Assembly (NCBI GenBank): GCA_030427205.1
Contig: JAUHXC010000019.1
Coordinates: 62,001-126,000 of the forward strand
Reading direction: 5' to 3'
DNA: 64,000 nucleotides
From: a bacterium
GTDB lineage: Bacteria; Myxococcota_A; Bradymonadia; UBA7976; UBA1532
How positions within the stretch are numbered: the stretch's first letter is position 1; every line of letters begins with the position of its first letter. The notes below the pieces were generated by a model. It did no database searches and was not told where the DNA came from. It worked only from the letters and a program-made list of their open reading frames with translations. This document shows, one piece after another, positions 17,751 through 25,651 of the stretch. Both the position numbers and the translations under genes were made by a program.

Positions 17751-20636
17751 TCAGGGCCCGATGCGCCGGGCGGTGAGATCGAGGTCGACGAATGGGGTGA
17801 TGACGATGCCTTCGCCGCGATCGGCGAAGCCGTCGCCGTCGATGTCCTCGAGCTCGATCTCGGCCGACTCGACCATGACCTCCCCAAAGGGCGAGAGCAC
17901 GGGGAAGGGGTCGATGAACAGCGTCGTGCCGCTGACAAAGCCTTCGAGGTGGTCGAGGTCGATGATGCCGTCGCCGTCGATGAGCGCGCCGGATACGTGG
18001 CCGCCGGTGGCCTGCAGCAGCGCGATCTCGACCGTGCCGCCCACCGCCCCGCTCAAAACCCACGACCAGCGCCCGGTGCTGTCGAGCTCGGGCAGCTGCC
18101 CGGTCTCGAAGCCCACGGTGATCGCGCCGCCGAGGCGCTGGCCGAGGGTGCTCTGCAGCGCGGCATCAACCCGAATGCGGAAGGTGGACTCGAAGGGCAG
18201 CTCGCCGCCTTCGAAGCGGGCGTAGCGCCCCGAGATGCGCCACCGGCCCGGCACCGGGCGCCAGCCGTCGCCGACTTGCCGTTCGAGGGCGAACGCATCG
18301 GCCTGACCCGGCGCGAGCACCCCGTTGAAGGCCAGCTCGATGGGCACCCGGTGGTAGACGCTGCGGCTGCCCGAGAGCGGCCGAGCGCTGGTGAGATAGA
18401 GCAGGTCACCGGGCAGCTGGCGGATATAGTCCACCAGATCGTCACGCTGCCCGGGGGCCACGTCGGCGCCGACGAAGTCGAGCCCCGCGTCGACGATCTC
18501 TTCCATGGTGTACCACTGCCCCTCACGGCCCCAGGGCCCGGTGTCGTAGACCCCGATGAGGGACGGCACATCCGTCTGAAGGCCGGGCGTCTTACCGACG
18601 ACGCGCTGGCGGTTGGTCAGGAGCGGCCCACTGTGACACGCCACGCAGCCCACGGCCTCGAAGACCGCACGCCCCCGCTGCGCGCTCGCGGTGAAGCGTC
18701 CGCCGGGCAGCGTATGGGGGTTGGGTGGCGCGGTGACCGACTGGATGTATTCGGTCAGGAGCTCCATCTGCTCGCCGGTGGCCGTCGCCCCCACCAGCCG
18801 CAGGACCTCGCGGGAGAAGTCGAAGAGCGTGGGCAGCTGACCGCCCCAGAGGAATGGATCGGTCCCGCCCACGTTGCGGAACGGCAGCGTATTGACGTCG
18901 CCGTCGAGCAGCAGATTCCAGACCAGCCCGTCGACCAGCCCGTCGGGGTGGCAGCTGTTGCAGGCGAAGTCACCGCGGGCCGAGAAGGTGGCGTCGTAGT
19001 AGATGCGCTGGCCGGCCTTGATGCGCGGCGGCGTCGGATCGGCGCCCACGATGAGCCGCAGCGGCTCGGCGCGCCCGCTCTCGAGATCGGCGAGTGGCCA
19101 GCCGAGCAGCTCGTCGTCGAGCCAGGCGTAGGTCCAGACGTGGTTGCGGGTGAACGCGAGCCCCCGGGGGGTGGCCCCCGCCGGCAATCGCGTCCGCTCG
19201 GCGAGGGAATCCCGATCGAGCACCAGCAGCGCGTTGCCCGCCGAGAGGCTGGTCAACAGCCAGCGACCGTCGGGGGTGCCGGCCAGCGAGAAAGGCCCCG
19301 GCGCGGGCTGTCGGCGGTCGAGATCGATCGGCTCGACCGGGAACCGCGCGGGGTCGTCCCCACCGACGTCGACGACGGCCAGACCATGAGCCTGCGGCCG
19401 GCTGGTGGCCTGGATCGTGGCCTGGCGATTGCGCGCGTGGGTCAGGCTGACGACCAACCGGTCGGAGTTGTCCGGATCGAGCCACAGCCCGCGCAGCAGG
19501 GTGCCCACCTCGGGTACGAAGCCAATGCGCCGCAGCTGCCGGGTATCGATGACGGTGATGTCGCGGCGGGTGCTCTCCGGCGGCGGCCGGCTCTCCGCGC
19601 GGCCTTGGGGGTGCGCATTGCTCGACAGCATCGAGGCGACATAGAGTCGTCCGCGGGCGGGATCGAGGGCCAGCGCCCGCGGATCACGGCCGGTTTCGAT
19701 ACGGGCGATGACCCGCCGGGCATCCAGGTCGACGGCGGCCACCGCGTCGGCGCCGCTGAGCGCGACCCAGGCCAGCCGCCGCCCGGGCTCGCTCGCGTCG
19801 AGCACCACCGCCGCCGGCTCGTCGCCGACGGGGATCGCATCGACCAGGGCGCCCCGATCGGCGTCGAGCACGCCGAGGCTGTCCCGCGCGGTCTGGGTCA
19901 CGAGCAGCATGCGGGCGTCGGCCCACCACGCCACCGACGTCGGCCACGCACCCACCGGGATCGGTTCGCCGGCGCGCGGGCTGCCGTCGGCGTCGACGTC
20001 GATCGCCTGCACGGTATTGGACTGCGGGCTGGCGACCCACAGCCAGCCCGGATCTCCGGCTGCGAGCGGGTGGCTCGGCGAGTAGTTGAAGTTGAGGAAG
20101 GTGTCTTCATCGAGCAGATCGTCGCGCACGCTCACCGTGACCCGATCGTCGCCGCGGCCGATCACCCACTCGCCCGTCGCGTCGGGCGTGAGCCGGGCGC
20201 CAGCTTCGATGCGCGCCGTCGAGCCGCCGGGCTGGCGGTCGATGCGTGGCGGGCACGGATGCGAGATGCCCCAGAAGGCCAGGTAGTCGTCGCCGTCGAA
20301 GAAGAGCGTCTCGCCGAGGGGCAGCTCGATCTCGGCGATGATGGGCTCACCCACGCTGCGACAGTCGGGCGGGCGGGCGTCGACCGGTCGCGGGCCGCGG
20401 TCGACCGCCGGGGCACCTCGATCCGCCATCGGCTGCGCTGCATCGCGGCGTCCGGGGCCGCGGTCGCGCGGCGGCTGACCCGGCTCACGGTCGGGGCGCC
20501 CCCATTCGAGCAGTTCGAAGCCGCCGTCGTAGACGACGACGCCTTCCGGCGGTGGGGCGGCCGGCTCCCCGCTCGGTGCGTCGATGCACCCGAAGAGCAA
20601 GAGCACGGCGCCCATGAGGACAAGGCTGCGCCACAT
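17751..20636 (-). CDS. Beta-propeller di-haem cytochrome c lipoprotein
   Basis: A 961-residue exported protein. ATG 20636 gives a signal peptide with the lipobox LLLFGC (Cys 17) and an Arg/Asp/Pro-rich linker. Residues about 200-540 form YVTN-type propeller repeats (WVASPQSNTVQAIDVDADGSP, VALSGADAVAAVDLDARRVIARIETG, LYVASMLSSN, LAGTPDGRWLLTSLSAGNALLVLDRDS). Two c-haem sites follow: CNSCH (559-563) and CVACH (664-668), in a segment resembling MauG/CcpA di-haem proteins (FACNSCHPDGLVDGLVWNLLLDGD, LPTLFDFSREVLRLVGATATGEQMELLTEYI). The C-terminal 200 residues are beta-rich and lack haem sites. It probably transfers electrons or oxidises a partner in the periplasm or at the outer membrane. Cytochrome c maturation genes are not in the window. 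Confidence 0.84.
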   Translation of the reverse strand: MWRSLVLMGAVLLLFGCIDAPSGEPAAPPPEGVVVYDGGFELLEWGRPDREPGQPPRDRGPGRRDAAQPMADRGAPAVDRGPRPVDARPPDCRSVGEPIIAEIELPLGETLFFDGDDYLAFWGISHPCPPRIDRQPGGSTARIEAGARLTPDATGEWVIGRGDDRVTVSVRDDLLDEDTFLNFNYSPSHPLAAGDPGWLWVASPQSNTVQAIDVDADGSPRAGEPIPVGAWPTSVAWWADARMLLVTQTARDSLGVLDADRGALVDAIPVGDEPAAVVLDASEPGRRLAWVALSGADAVAAVDLDARRVIARIETGRDPRALALDPARGRLYVASMLSSNAHPQGRAESRPPPESTRRDITVIDTRQLRRIGFVPEVGTLLRGLWLDPDNSDRLVVSLTHARNRQATIQATSRPQAHGLAVVDVGGDDPARFPVEPIDLDRRQPAPGPFSLAGTPDGRWLLTSLSAGNALLVLDRDSLAERTRLPAGATPRGLAFTRNHVWTYAWLDDELLGWPLADLESGRAEPLRLIVGADPTPPRIKAGQRIYYDATFSARGDFACNSCHPDGLVDGLVWNLLLDGDVNTLPFRNVGGTDPFLWGGQLPTLFDFSREVLRLVGATATGEQMELLTEYIQSVTAPPNPHTLPGGRFTASAQRGRAVFEAVGCVACHSGPLLTNRQRVVGKTPGLQTDVPSLIGVYDTGPWGREGQWYTMEEIVDAGLDFVGADVAPGQRDDLVDYIRQLPGDLLYLTSARPLSGSRSVYHRVPIELAFNGVLAPGQADAFALERQVGDGWRPVPGRWRISGRYARFEGGELPFESTFRIRVDAALQSTLGQRLGGAITVGFETGQLPELDSTGRWSWVLSGAVGGTVEIALLQATGGHVSGALIDGDGIIDLDHLEGFVSGTTLFIDPFPVLSPFGEVMVESAEIELEDIDGDGFADRGEGIVITPFVDLDLTARRIGP

Positions 20637-20851
20637 CGAACAGTTCCTATCTGGTGTCTTCCCGATCAACTCGGCGACACGTATGTTATGTCGATGCCGA
20701 CGGAACCGGATCAGGCGCAGCGGAATCCAGATGATGCGCCCGCCAGGCGGTGTGCGCCGGAAAAAGGGCTCGCGTCGCGGCACTTGATCGGGCATTGTCC
20801 ACCGGTCGAGCGGGGGACGCGTTCGGCACACGCAGACGAAGGAAGTCGGTC

Positions 20852-21199
20852 TTGAGCAGCTTTCCGGTCATCGACGATCAGATCCTCGACGAGTGCTACC
20901 TCGGCGACGACGAGCTCATTGCGGACGTGGTCCAGGTGTTCATGGAGCAGAAGGACATCCAGGTCGGCGATGTCGCCGCGGCCGTCAAGGCCCGCGACGC
21001 GCTCGCCGTCGGCCGCGCGGCCCACAAGCTCAAGGGCGGCCTGTTGACCATCGGCGCTGCCGCCGCCGGTGACGCGGCGCTGCGCCTCGAGAAGATGGGC
21101 AAGGGCAGCGACCTGTCCGGCGCCGAGAAGGCCCTCGCTTCGCTGCACACCGAACTCGACCGCCTCGTCGAAGCGCTCAAGGCGCGCAAGTACGTCTGA
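20852..21199 (+). CDS. Stand-alone Hpt phosphotransfer protein
   Basis: A 115-residue single Hpt domain. A TTG at 20852 with GAAGGAAG 8-9 bases upstream is the likely start; upstream in-frame starts would add a basic stretch inside the divergent promoter region. The four-helix pattern contains the phospho-acceptor motif AAHKLKGGLLTIGA with His 58. By family it relays phosphate between a hybrid histidine kinase receiver and a final response regulator. No kinase is adjacent, but a hybrid kinase lies at 62407. Divergent from the di-haem gene; the 215-base gap includes the only AT-rich patch (TATGTTATG near 20683), a probable promoter area. Confidence 0.85.
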   Translation: MSSFPVIDDQILDECYLGDDELIADVVQVFMEQKDIQVGDVAAAVKARDALAVGRAAHKLKGGLLTIGAAAAGDAALRLEKMGKGSDLSGAEKALASLHTELDRLVEALKARKYV

Positions 21200-21235
21200 G
21201 CGCGCCGCGGGCCCGCTCTCGATGGGAGCATCTCC

Positions 21236-22099
21236 TCAGCCCGGCGCCCGATGATCGCGCAACGCCGACGCCCGGCGGTAGCTGACCCAACTGCGACACG
21301 TCCAGAAGCCCAGCTGACCGGTCCAACCGAGGACCCGCTCGTCGGTATGGCTGACGCGCAGCACCACCCCGTCGCCGTCGTCGGCCGCGCGGCGCATCAA
21401 CTCGCACAGCAGCTGACGGCCGATGCCGAACCCACGGGCGGCCGGCACCACCGCGAGCCCGCCGATCGTCCAGGCGCCGGGCCCGTGGCGGGCGGCGCAG
21501 ATGCCCACCGGGCGGTCGTCGCGCCAGGCCATGCGGACCCGCAGCGTACGATCGCTCAGCGTTTCGCGGTCGAACAGCGGCGGCGGCCAGGTGTCGGCGC
21601 TGGCCATATCGAGCACCTGCGCCGCCAGCGCCCGATCGTCGGCGTCGGCGAGGTGCGCCGTATCGAATGCGCGGGGCACGTCCGCCGCATCGCCGTCCCA
21701 ACGCTGCACGAAGATGACGCCCATCGGCTCGAAGCGGCGGGCCTCGAGGAATCGCCGCACGTTGAGCTGCGCCGCGTCGCAGCTCGCGAGCAGCGGCCCG
21801 GTCGGTGAGAGCCGCTCGAACAACGCCCCGCCGATGCCGTCGCGCCGCCGGCCCGGCACCACCCGAATCTCGACCCGCTGACCACCGACCAGCGTGCGCA
21901 GCCAGGCGATGCCGATCACCTCGCCCTGAGACACCGCGACCCACGCCCGCCGATGATCCGGCTCGGAGAAGTCGACGGGGATGGCGAGTGGATCCCGACG
22001 CTCGATGGTCTCGAGGCACCGGCGGATGTCTTCGATCGACACGGTGGAGGCGGGCTGGATGTGCAAGGGCTTCCCCAAAGGCGACGGTCGACGACGCAC
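21236..22099 (-). CDS. Tandem-GNAT N-acetyltransferase
   Basis: A 287-residue protein with two GNAT folds. The first domain has VEIRVVPGRRRDGIGGALFERL (a motif A acetyl-CoA loop, R-x-x-G-I-G). The second has WTIGGLAVVPAARGFGIGRQLLCELMRRA and ends with a typical C-terminal beta strand and helix (ERVLGWTGQLGFWTCRSWVSYRR). Two intact acetyl-CoA loops suggest either two active sites or a mycothiol-synthase-like duplication with one dominant domain. The GTG at 22099 has only a distant Shine-Dalgarno, so the exact start is uncertain. The substrate is unknown. Confidence 0.8.
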   Translation of the reverse strand: MRRRPSPLGKPLHIQPASTVSIEDIRRCLETIERRDPLAIPVDFSEPDHRRAWVAVSQGEVIGIAWLRTLVGGQRVEIRVVPGRRRDGIGGALFERLSPTGPLLASCDAAQLNVRRFLEARRFEPMGVIFVQRWDGDAADVPRAFDTAHLADADDRALAAQVLDMASADTWPPPLFDRETLSDRTLRVRMAWRDDRPVGICAARHGPGAWTIGGLAVVPAARGFGIGRQLLCELMRRAADDGDGVVLRVSHTDERVLGWTGQLGFWTCRSWVSYRRASALRDHRAPG

Positions 22100-22222
22100 T
22101 GCGTCGAAGGATGTCTCCTTTGTCGCGATTTCCGCCCGCCGGTTACAGGGCGCCTTTTTGCACTTTTTCGATGTCGGTGATGCCGGACCCGGTGTGGCGG
22201 GTCGCTCGAACGCCGGCGCCGT

Positions 22223-24088
22223 TCAGAGCTTCTCGTAGGGGCCGGTCTTGGTATCGCGGGGCTTGACCTTCACGCCGCCGGTGGGTGGCTTGTCGTTCCG
22301 GCGCGGCACGTAGCGCCGCTTCTTGCGCAGCTTCTTGCCGACCTCGACCGCCGCGTCGCCCCGCTCGTTCAAGGTGAGCTGATGGGTCGCGTCGTGGTAG
22401 CCGTCGCGGCTGAACTCGAGCGTGATCTCGCCGTCTTCGAGCTCCGGCTCCCAGGTGAACGGGGTCTTGCCCAGCACATCGTCGCCGCGCTTGACCTCGG
22501 CGCCATCCGGATCGGACGTGATGCGCAGCCAGGCGGTCGGCGGTGGCACATCGACCGGCGGCAGGACCTCCGCCGGCGGCGGTTCGACCCGCTCGAGCGG
22601 CAGGCGCACGGTCTGGATCGGCGCCCCCTGCCCGTTGAGCAGGTGCGCTTTGTCCTGGAAGCCGTCGAGCTGCACGCTCAGGTCGACCGACTTCCCGCGC
22701 GGGCGATCGAGCTCCAGCGGCGTCTGCCCGCTGTGCACCCCGTCGACGAAGACGGTCGCCCCTTGCGGCGCGCTGTCGATCTTGTAGCGGATGTTCTGGG
22801 CCTGGATGACCGTCTTGCCGACGACCTCGTCGCCCGCGGTGTCGGTGTCGTCGTCGGGTACGGCCACGAGCACGATCGCCACCACCGCCGCGGCGATCGC
22901 GGCGACGCCGACCATCCACCACGGCGCCTTGCGGGCGGCGAGCGGGCGGATGTTGGGGTCGGTCTGGCGGTACATCGTATCCGGCGGCACCGTCGCGATG
23001 TGGCCGGCGTGATCGGGCGTGATCTGCCCCGAGTCGTGCCGCACCGAAGCCGGCGGCGGCACCGGGGCGGTCTCGACCCGGCTCCGGTTCTCGAACGGCG
23101 CGCCGTGGCTGTAGCTCTCGGTGGGTCGGGCGGCGCTCCAGTTGCCCGACGGCACGCCGAGCCCGTCCATCTGAATCTGGCGCAGTCGGTTGATCAGCTC
23201 GTCGGCGGTGCGCAGTCGCTTGGCGCGATCCTTGACGCAGCAGTCGGCGATGAGCTGCAGCACCGCGTCGTTGACCTCGGCCTCGGGCACGTGCTCGCGC
23301 ATGTTCGGCAGCGGCTTGCTGGCCTGGGCCATCATCACCGCCATCGGCGTATTGCCGTCGAACGGCGGCTGCCCGGCGAGCATCTCGTACAGGATGATGC
23401 CCAGCGAGTAGATGTCGGTGCGGTGGTCGACCTTGTGCCCGTGCACCTGCTCGGGGCTCATGTAGTGCGGCGTCCCGAAGATCGAGCCGGCGAGCGTCAG
23501 CGCCTTGCCCTCGCTGGTACGGCCGTCGCCGCCGAGGATCTTGGCGATGCCGAAGTCGAGCACCTTGGCGAAGTCGGGGTCGTTGCCGACGTGGTCGATC
23601 TGGATGTTCTCGGGCTTGAGGTCACGGTGCACGATGCCGAGCTGATGCGCTTCGGCGACAGCGCCGGCGACCTGGTCCATGATGCGCAGCGCCCGCGACA
23701 GCCCCAGCCGCCCCTCCTGCCTCAGGATGCTGAAGAGGCTCTGGCCACCCAGCAGCTCCATCGACATGAAGAGCAGGTCGCCCTCGGTCTTGCCGTAGTC
23801 GAAGATGGTGATGGTGTTCGGGTGGCGCAGCCGCGAGATCGAGAGGGCTTCCTGCTGGAAGCGGGCGAGCAGCTGCTCGTCGGTGGTGAGCTGCGCCCGC
23901 AGGATCTTGAGGGCGACCCGGCGGTCCATCGAGACCTGCCGTGCCTCGTAGACCCGGCCCATGCCGCCTTCGCCGATCAGACGCACGATCTCGTAGCGAC
24001 CGTTGTCGATGGTGCGGCCGATCAAACGGTTCTGTGCGTCGGACGGCGTGTCGTCGGACGGTTTGGCGTCGGACGGCTTGTCGGTCAT
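22223..24088 (-). CDS. Membrane Ser/Thr protein kinase with two PEGA domains
   Basis: A 621-residue Hanks-type kinase. The kinase domain (31-300) is complete: glycine loop IGEGGMGRVYEA, Lys 61 (VALKIL), HRDLKPEN (154-161), DFG (178-180) and the activation segment GTPHYMSPEQ. A Pro/Ser linker leads to one TM helix (about 389-410, WWMVGVAAIAAAVVAIVLVAV) and then two PEGA domains (SAPQGATVFVDGVHSGQTPLEL; SDPDGAEVKRGDDVLGKTPFTW) outside the membrane, with a basic C-terminal tail. It should sense an envelope signal and phosphorylate cytoplasmic proteins. A promoter lies at 24138-24167. Confidence 0.93.
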   Translation of the reverse strand: MTDKPSDAKPSDDTPSDAQNRLIGRTIDNGRYEIVRLIGEGGMGRVYEARQVSMDRRVALKILRAQLTTDEQLLARFQQEALSISRLRHPNTITIFDYGKTEGDLLFMSMELLGGQSLFSILRQEGRLGLSRALRIMDQVAGAVAEAHQLGIVHRDLKPENIQIDHVGNDPDFAKVLDFGIAKILGGDGRTSEGKALTLAGSIFGTPHYMSPEQVHGHKVDHRTDIYSLGIILYEMLAGQPPFDGNTPMAVMMAQASKPLPNMREHVPEAEVNDAVLQLIADCCVKDRAKRLRTADELINRLRQIQMDGLGVPSGNWSAARPTESYSHGAPFENRSRVETAPVPPPASVRHDSGQITPDHAGHIATVPPDTMYRQTDPNIRPLAARKAPWWMVGVAAIAAAVVAIVLVAVPDDDTDTAGDEVVGKTVIQAQNIRYKIDSAPQGATVFVDGVHSGQTPLELDRPRGKSVDLSVQLDGFQDKAHLLNGQGAPIQTVRLPLERVEPPPAEVLPPVDVPPPTAWLRITSDPDGAEVKRGDDVLGKTPFTWEPELEDGEITLEFSRDGYHDATHQLTLNERGDAAVEVGKKLRKKRRYVPRRNDKPPTGGVKVKPRDTKTGPYEKL

Positions 24089-24137
24089 CTCCCGCCTTGA
24101 GCCGATCCCCCGCTGGGATCTGCCGGCATACCGGCCG

Positions 24138-24167
24138 AATCTATCACAGCGCGAGCAGGGTGAACAA
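24138..24167 (-). promoter_or_regulatory. Sigma-70-like promoter of the PEGA kinase gene
   Basis: On the minus strand TTGTTC (24167-24162), an 18-base spacer and TAGATT (24143-24138), about 50 bases before the ATG at 24088. An AT-rich stretch with GTTAAC lies just upstream of the -35. Confidence 0.5.
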
Positions 24168-24204
24168 AGTTAACAACGCGTCAGTGGGCCCGCAGGTCAC
24201 GGGA

Positions 24205-24390
24205 TCATGTCTGATCGCCACCCCCGGTCCATCCGCCGGGCGCCGACGGCAGCAGCGACCGGGAGATGACGTAGTCACCGCCGAGCCATTTGCTCAGGTC
24301 GATCTGCTTGCAGCGCGGCGTGCAGAACGGGAAATCCGGGTTGTCCGAGCGGGCCGCCGACGGCTCGCTGCATACGGGGCATCGCCTCAT
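24205..24390 (-). CDS. yacG: DNA gyrase inhibitor YacG (zinc-binding)
   Basis: A 61-residue zinc protein matching the YacG family: CPVC (4-7), then FPFCTPRCKQIDLSKWLGGDYVI with Cys 23 and Cys 27 giving the C-x2-C-x15-C-x3-C pattern, and the diagnostic PFC..RC..IDL..WL. In E. coli YacG binds GyrB and limits supercoiling. The C-terminal 18 residues (LLPSAPGGWTGGGDQT) are flexible. It starts 28 bases after the rhomboid-like gene and precedes the PEGA kinase. It lacks the usual coaE partner nearby. Confidence 0.9.
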   Translation of the reverse strand: MRRCPVCSEPSAARSDNPDFPFCTPRCKQIDLSKWLGGDYVISRSLLPSAPGGWTGGGDQT

Positions 24391-24418
24391 GAGGTGCTCC
24401 TCGGAGAGTCGTCCATGT

Positions 24419-25390
24419 CTACGTCGTCCCGGACACCGAGCGTCCGCGCCAAGCGAACCGGCAGGCGCCGCGGTGCAGGTGATCCCGGCCGCCGACGACG
24501 CGGATGCCGGCCCGACGCCGCTCGACGCGGCGCTCGATGCGCCACAGGCGCAGCTTGTCGATGACCACGCCGGGTCGGTGATTGCCCGTAATCAACAGCC
24601 AGGTCAGCCCGATCGCCGACAAGCCCATGAGCCCGGCGATGGCGCCGCCGAAGAGCAGGTCGAGCGCGTCGAAGGCCACCAGGACCCAGACCAGCGCCCG
24701 CGCCTCGACCCGCAGCAGGGCCATACGCCGCCGGGCGTTCATGAAGCACCACACCGCCATGAGCGCGTGCGTCACCGGGTTCTCGCCGAACAACGGCAGC
24801 ATGCCGTCTGTCAGCAGCGCGCCGAGACCGCCGGGCCACAGCCACGACAGACAGGCACCGAGCAGATTCGTCGCGAGCATGATGGTGACGCAGAAGATCA
24901 AGAGCCGACGCATGCCCCAGCGCCGCTCGACCGCGGTGCCCACGAACACCAGCCACGCCCCGCCGACGACGAGCCCGTAGGCCCGGCCCGGCAGCACGTA
25001 GGCCTGCAGGAACATCAAGACCAGCAGGCCCACCGCCGCGCCGCCGATCAGCCGGACCCGATCGTGATGCCACCAATGCCGCACGCGATCGGCGAAGAGC
25101 AGACCGGCGACCGCCACCAGGATCAGCAGGCCGATGGCGGATGCCGGCCGGGCGATCAGGCCGTTGGTCGCGATGGCGGTCAGCTGCAGATCGGACAGGG
25201 TGTTCGGGCCGACGGCGAGCCAGCTACGCGCCGCCGGCACCCAGGTGTGCAGCGCCGTCAACCCCGCCATGACCGCCGCGAGGATCAGCGCGCCCCGACC
25301 GGGGGTCAGCGAGAGGTGCTCGAAGCCGCCGGCGAATCGGTCGAAGGGCCCGCCGGGAGCGGGGCGGCGGCGGGAGGCGGGACGGGCCAT
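24419..25390 (-). CDS. Rhomboid-like integral membrane protein, catalytic Ser motif not seen
   Basis: ATG 25390 (GAGAGGAGACC upstream) encodes 323 residues with six to seven hydrophobic segments between about 30 and 270. The L1 region VFVGTAVERRWGMRRLLIFCVTIMLATNLLG resembles the rhomboid WR/ER signature that precedes the serine helix. The following helix reads PLFGENPVTHALMAVWCF where rhomboid proteases have GxSG, and the last helix (DALDLLFGGAIAGLMGLSAIGLTWLLI) keeps the GGxxAGxxxG packing pattern without the catalytic His. I therefore read it as a rhomboid-fold relative, perhaps a pseudoprotease. The C-terminus is basic. If the family call is wrong it is a polytopic protein of unknown role. 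Confidence 0.55.
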   Translation of the reverse strand: MARPASRRRPAPGGPFDRFAGGFEHLSLTPGRGALILAAVMAGLTALHTWVPAARSWLAVGPNTLSDLQLTAIATNGLIARPASAIGLLILVAVAGLLFADRVRHWWHHDRVRLIGGAAVGLLVLMFLQAYVLPGRAYGLVVGGAWLVFVGTAVERRWGMRRLLIFCVTIMLATNLLGACLSWLWPGGLGALLTDGMLPLFGENPVTHALMAVWCFMNARRRMALLRVEARALVWVLVAFDALDLLFGGAIAGLMGLSAIGLTWLLITGNHRPGVVIDKLRLWRIERRVERRRAGIRVVGGRDHLHRGACRFAWRGRSVSGTT

Positions 25391-25651
25391 CGAAGCGGTC
25401 TCCTCTCGGCCGACGTGCACGCCGGCGTTGACGGGTCGCCGAACGGATGCCGCAGACGCGCCCGGCGATGCAAGCCTTGCGCGGGCCACGGCCGTCAAAC
25501 GCCTCCGGCCGCCGCTGAGAGAGCGCTCGCGGCGACCCTTGCGGCGCTCCGATCGGACGTCCGGTTGGCGTACCGCCGTCGACGCGATAAGCTGCGCGCC
25601 GCTTGCCCGAGCACTGCACTGCACGGACGCAACGCCACCAAGGAGCCGGAC

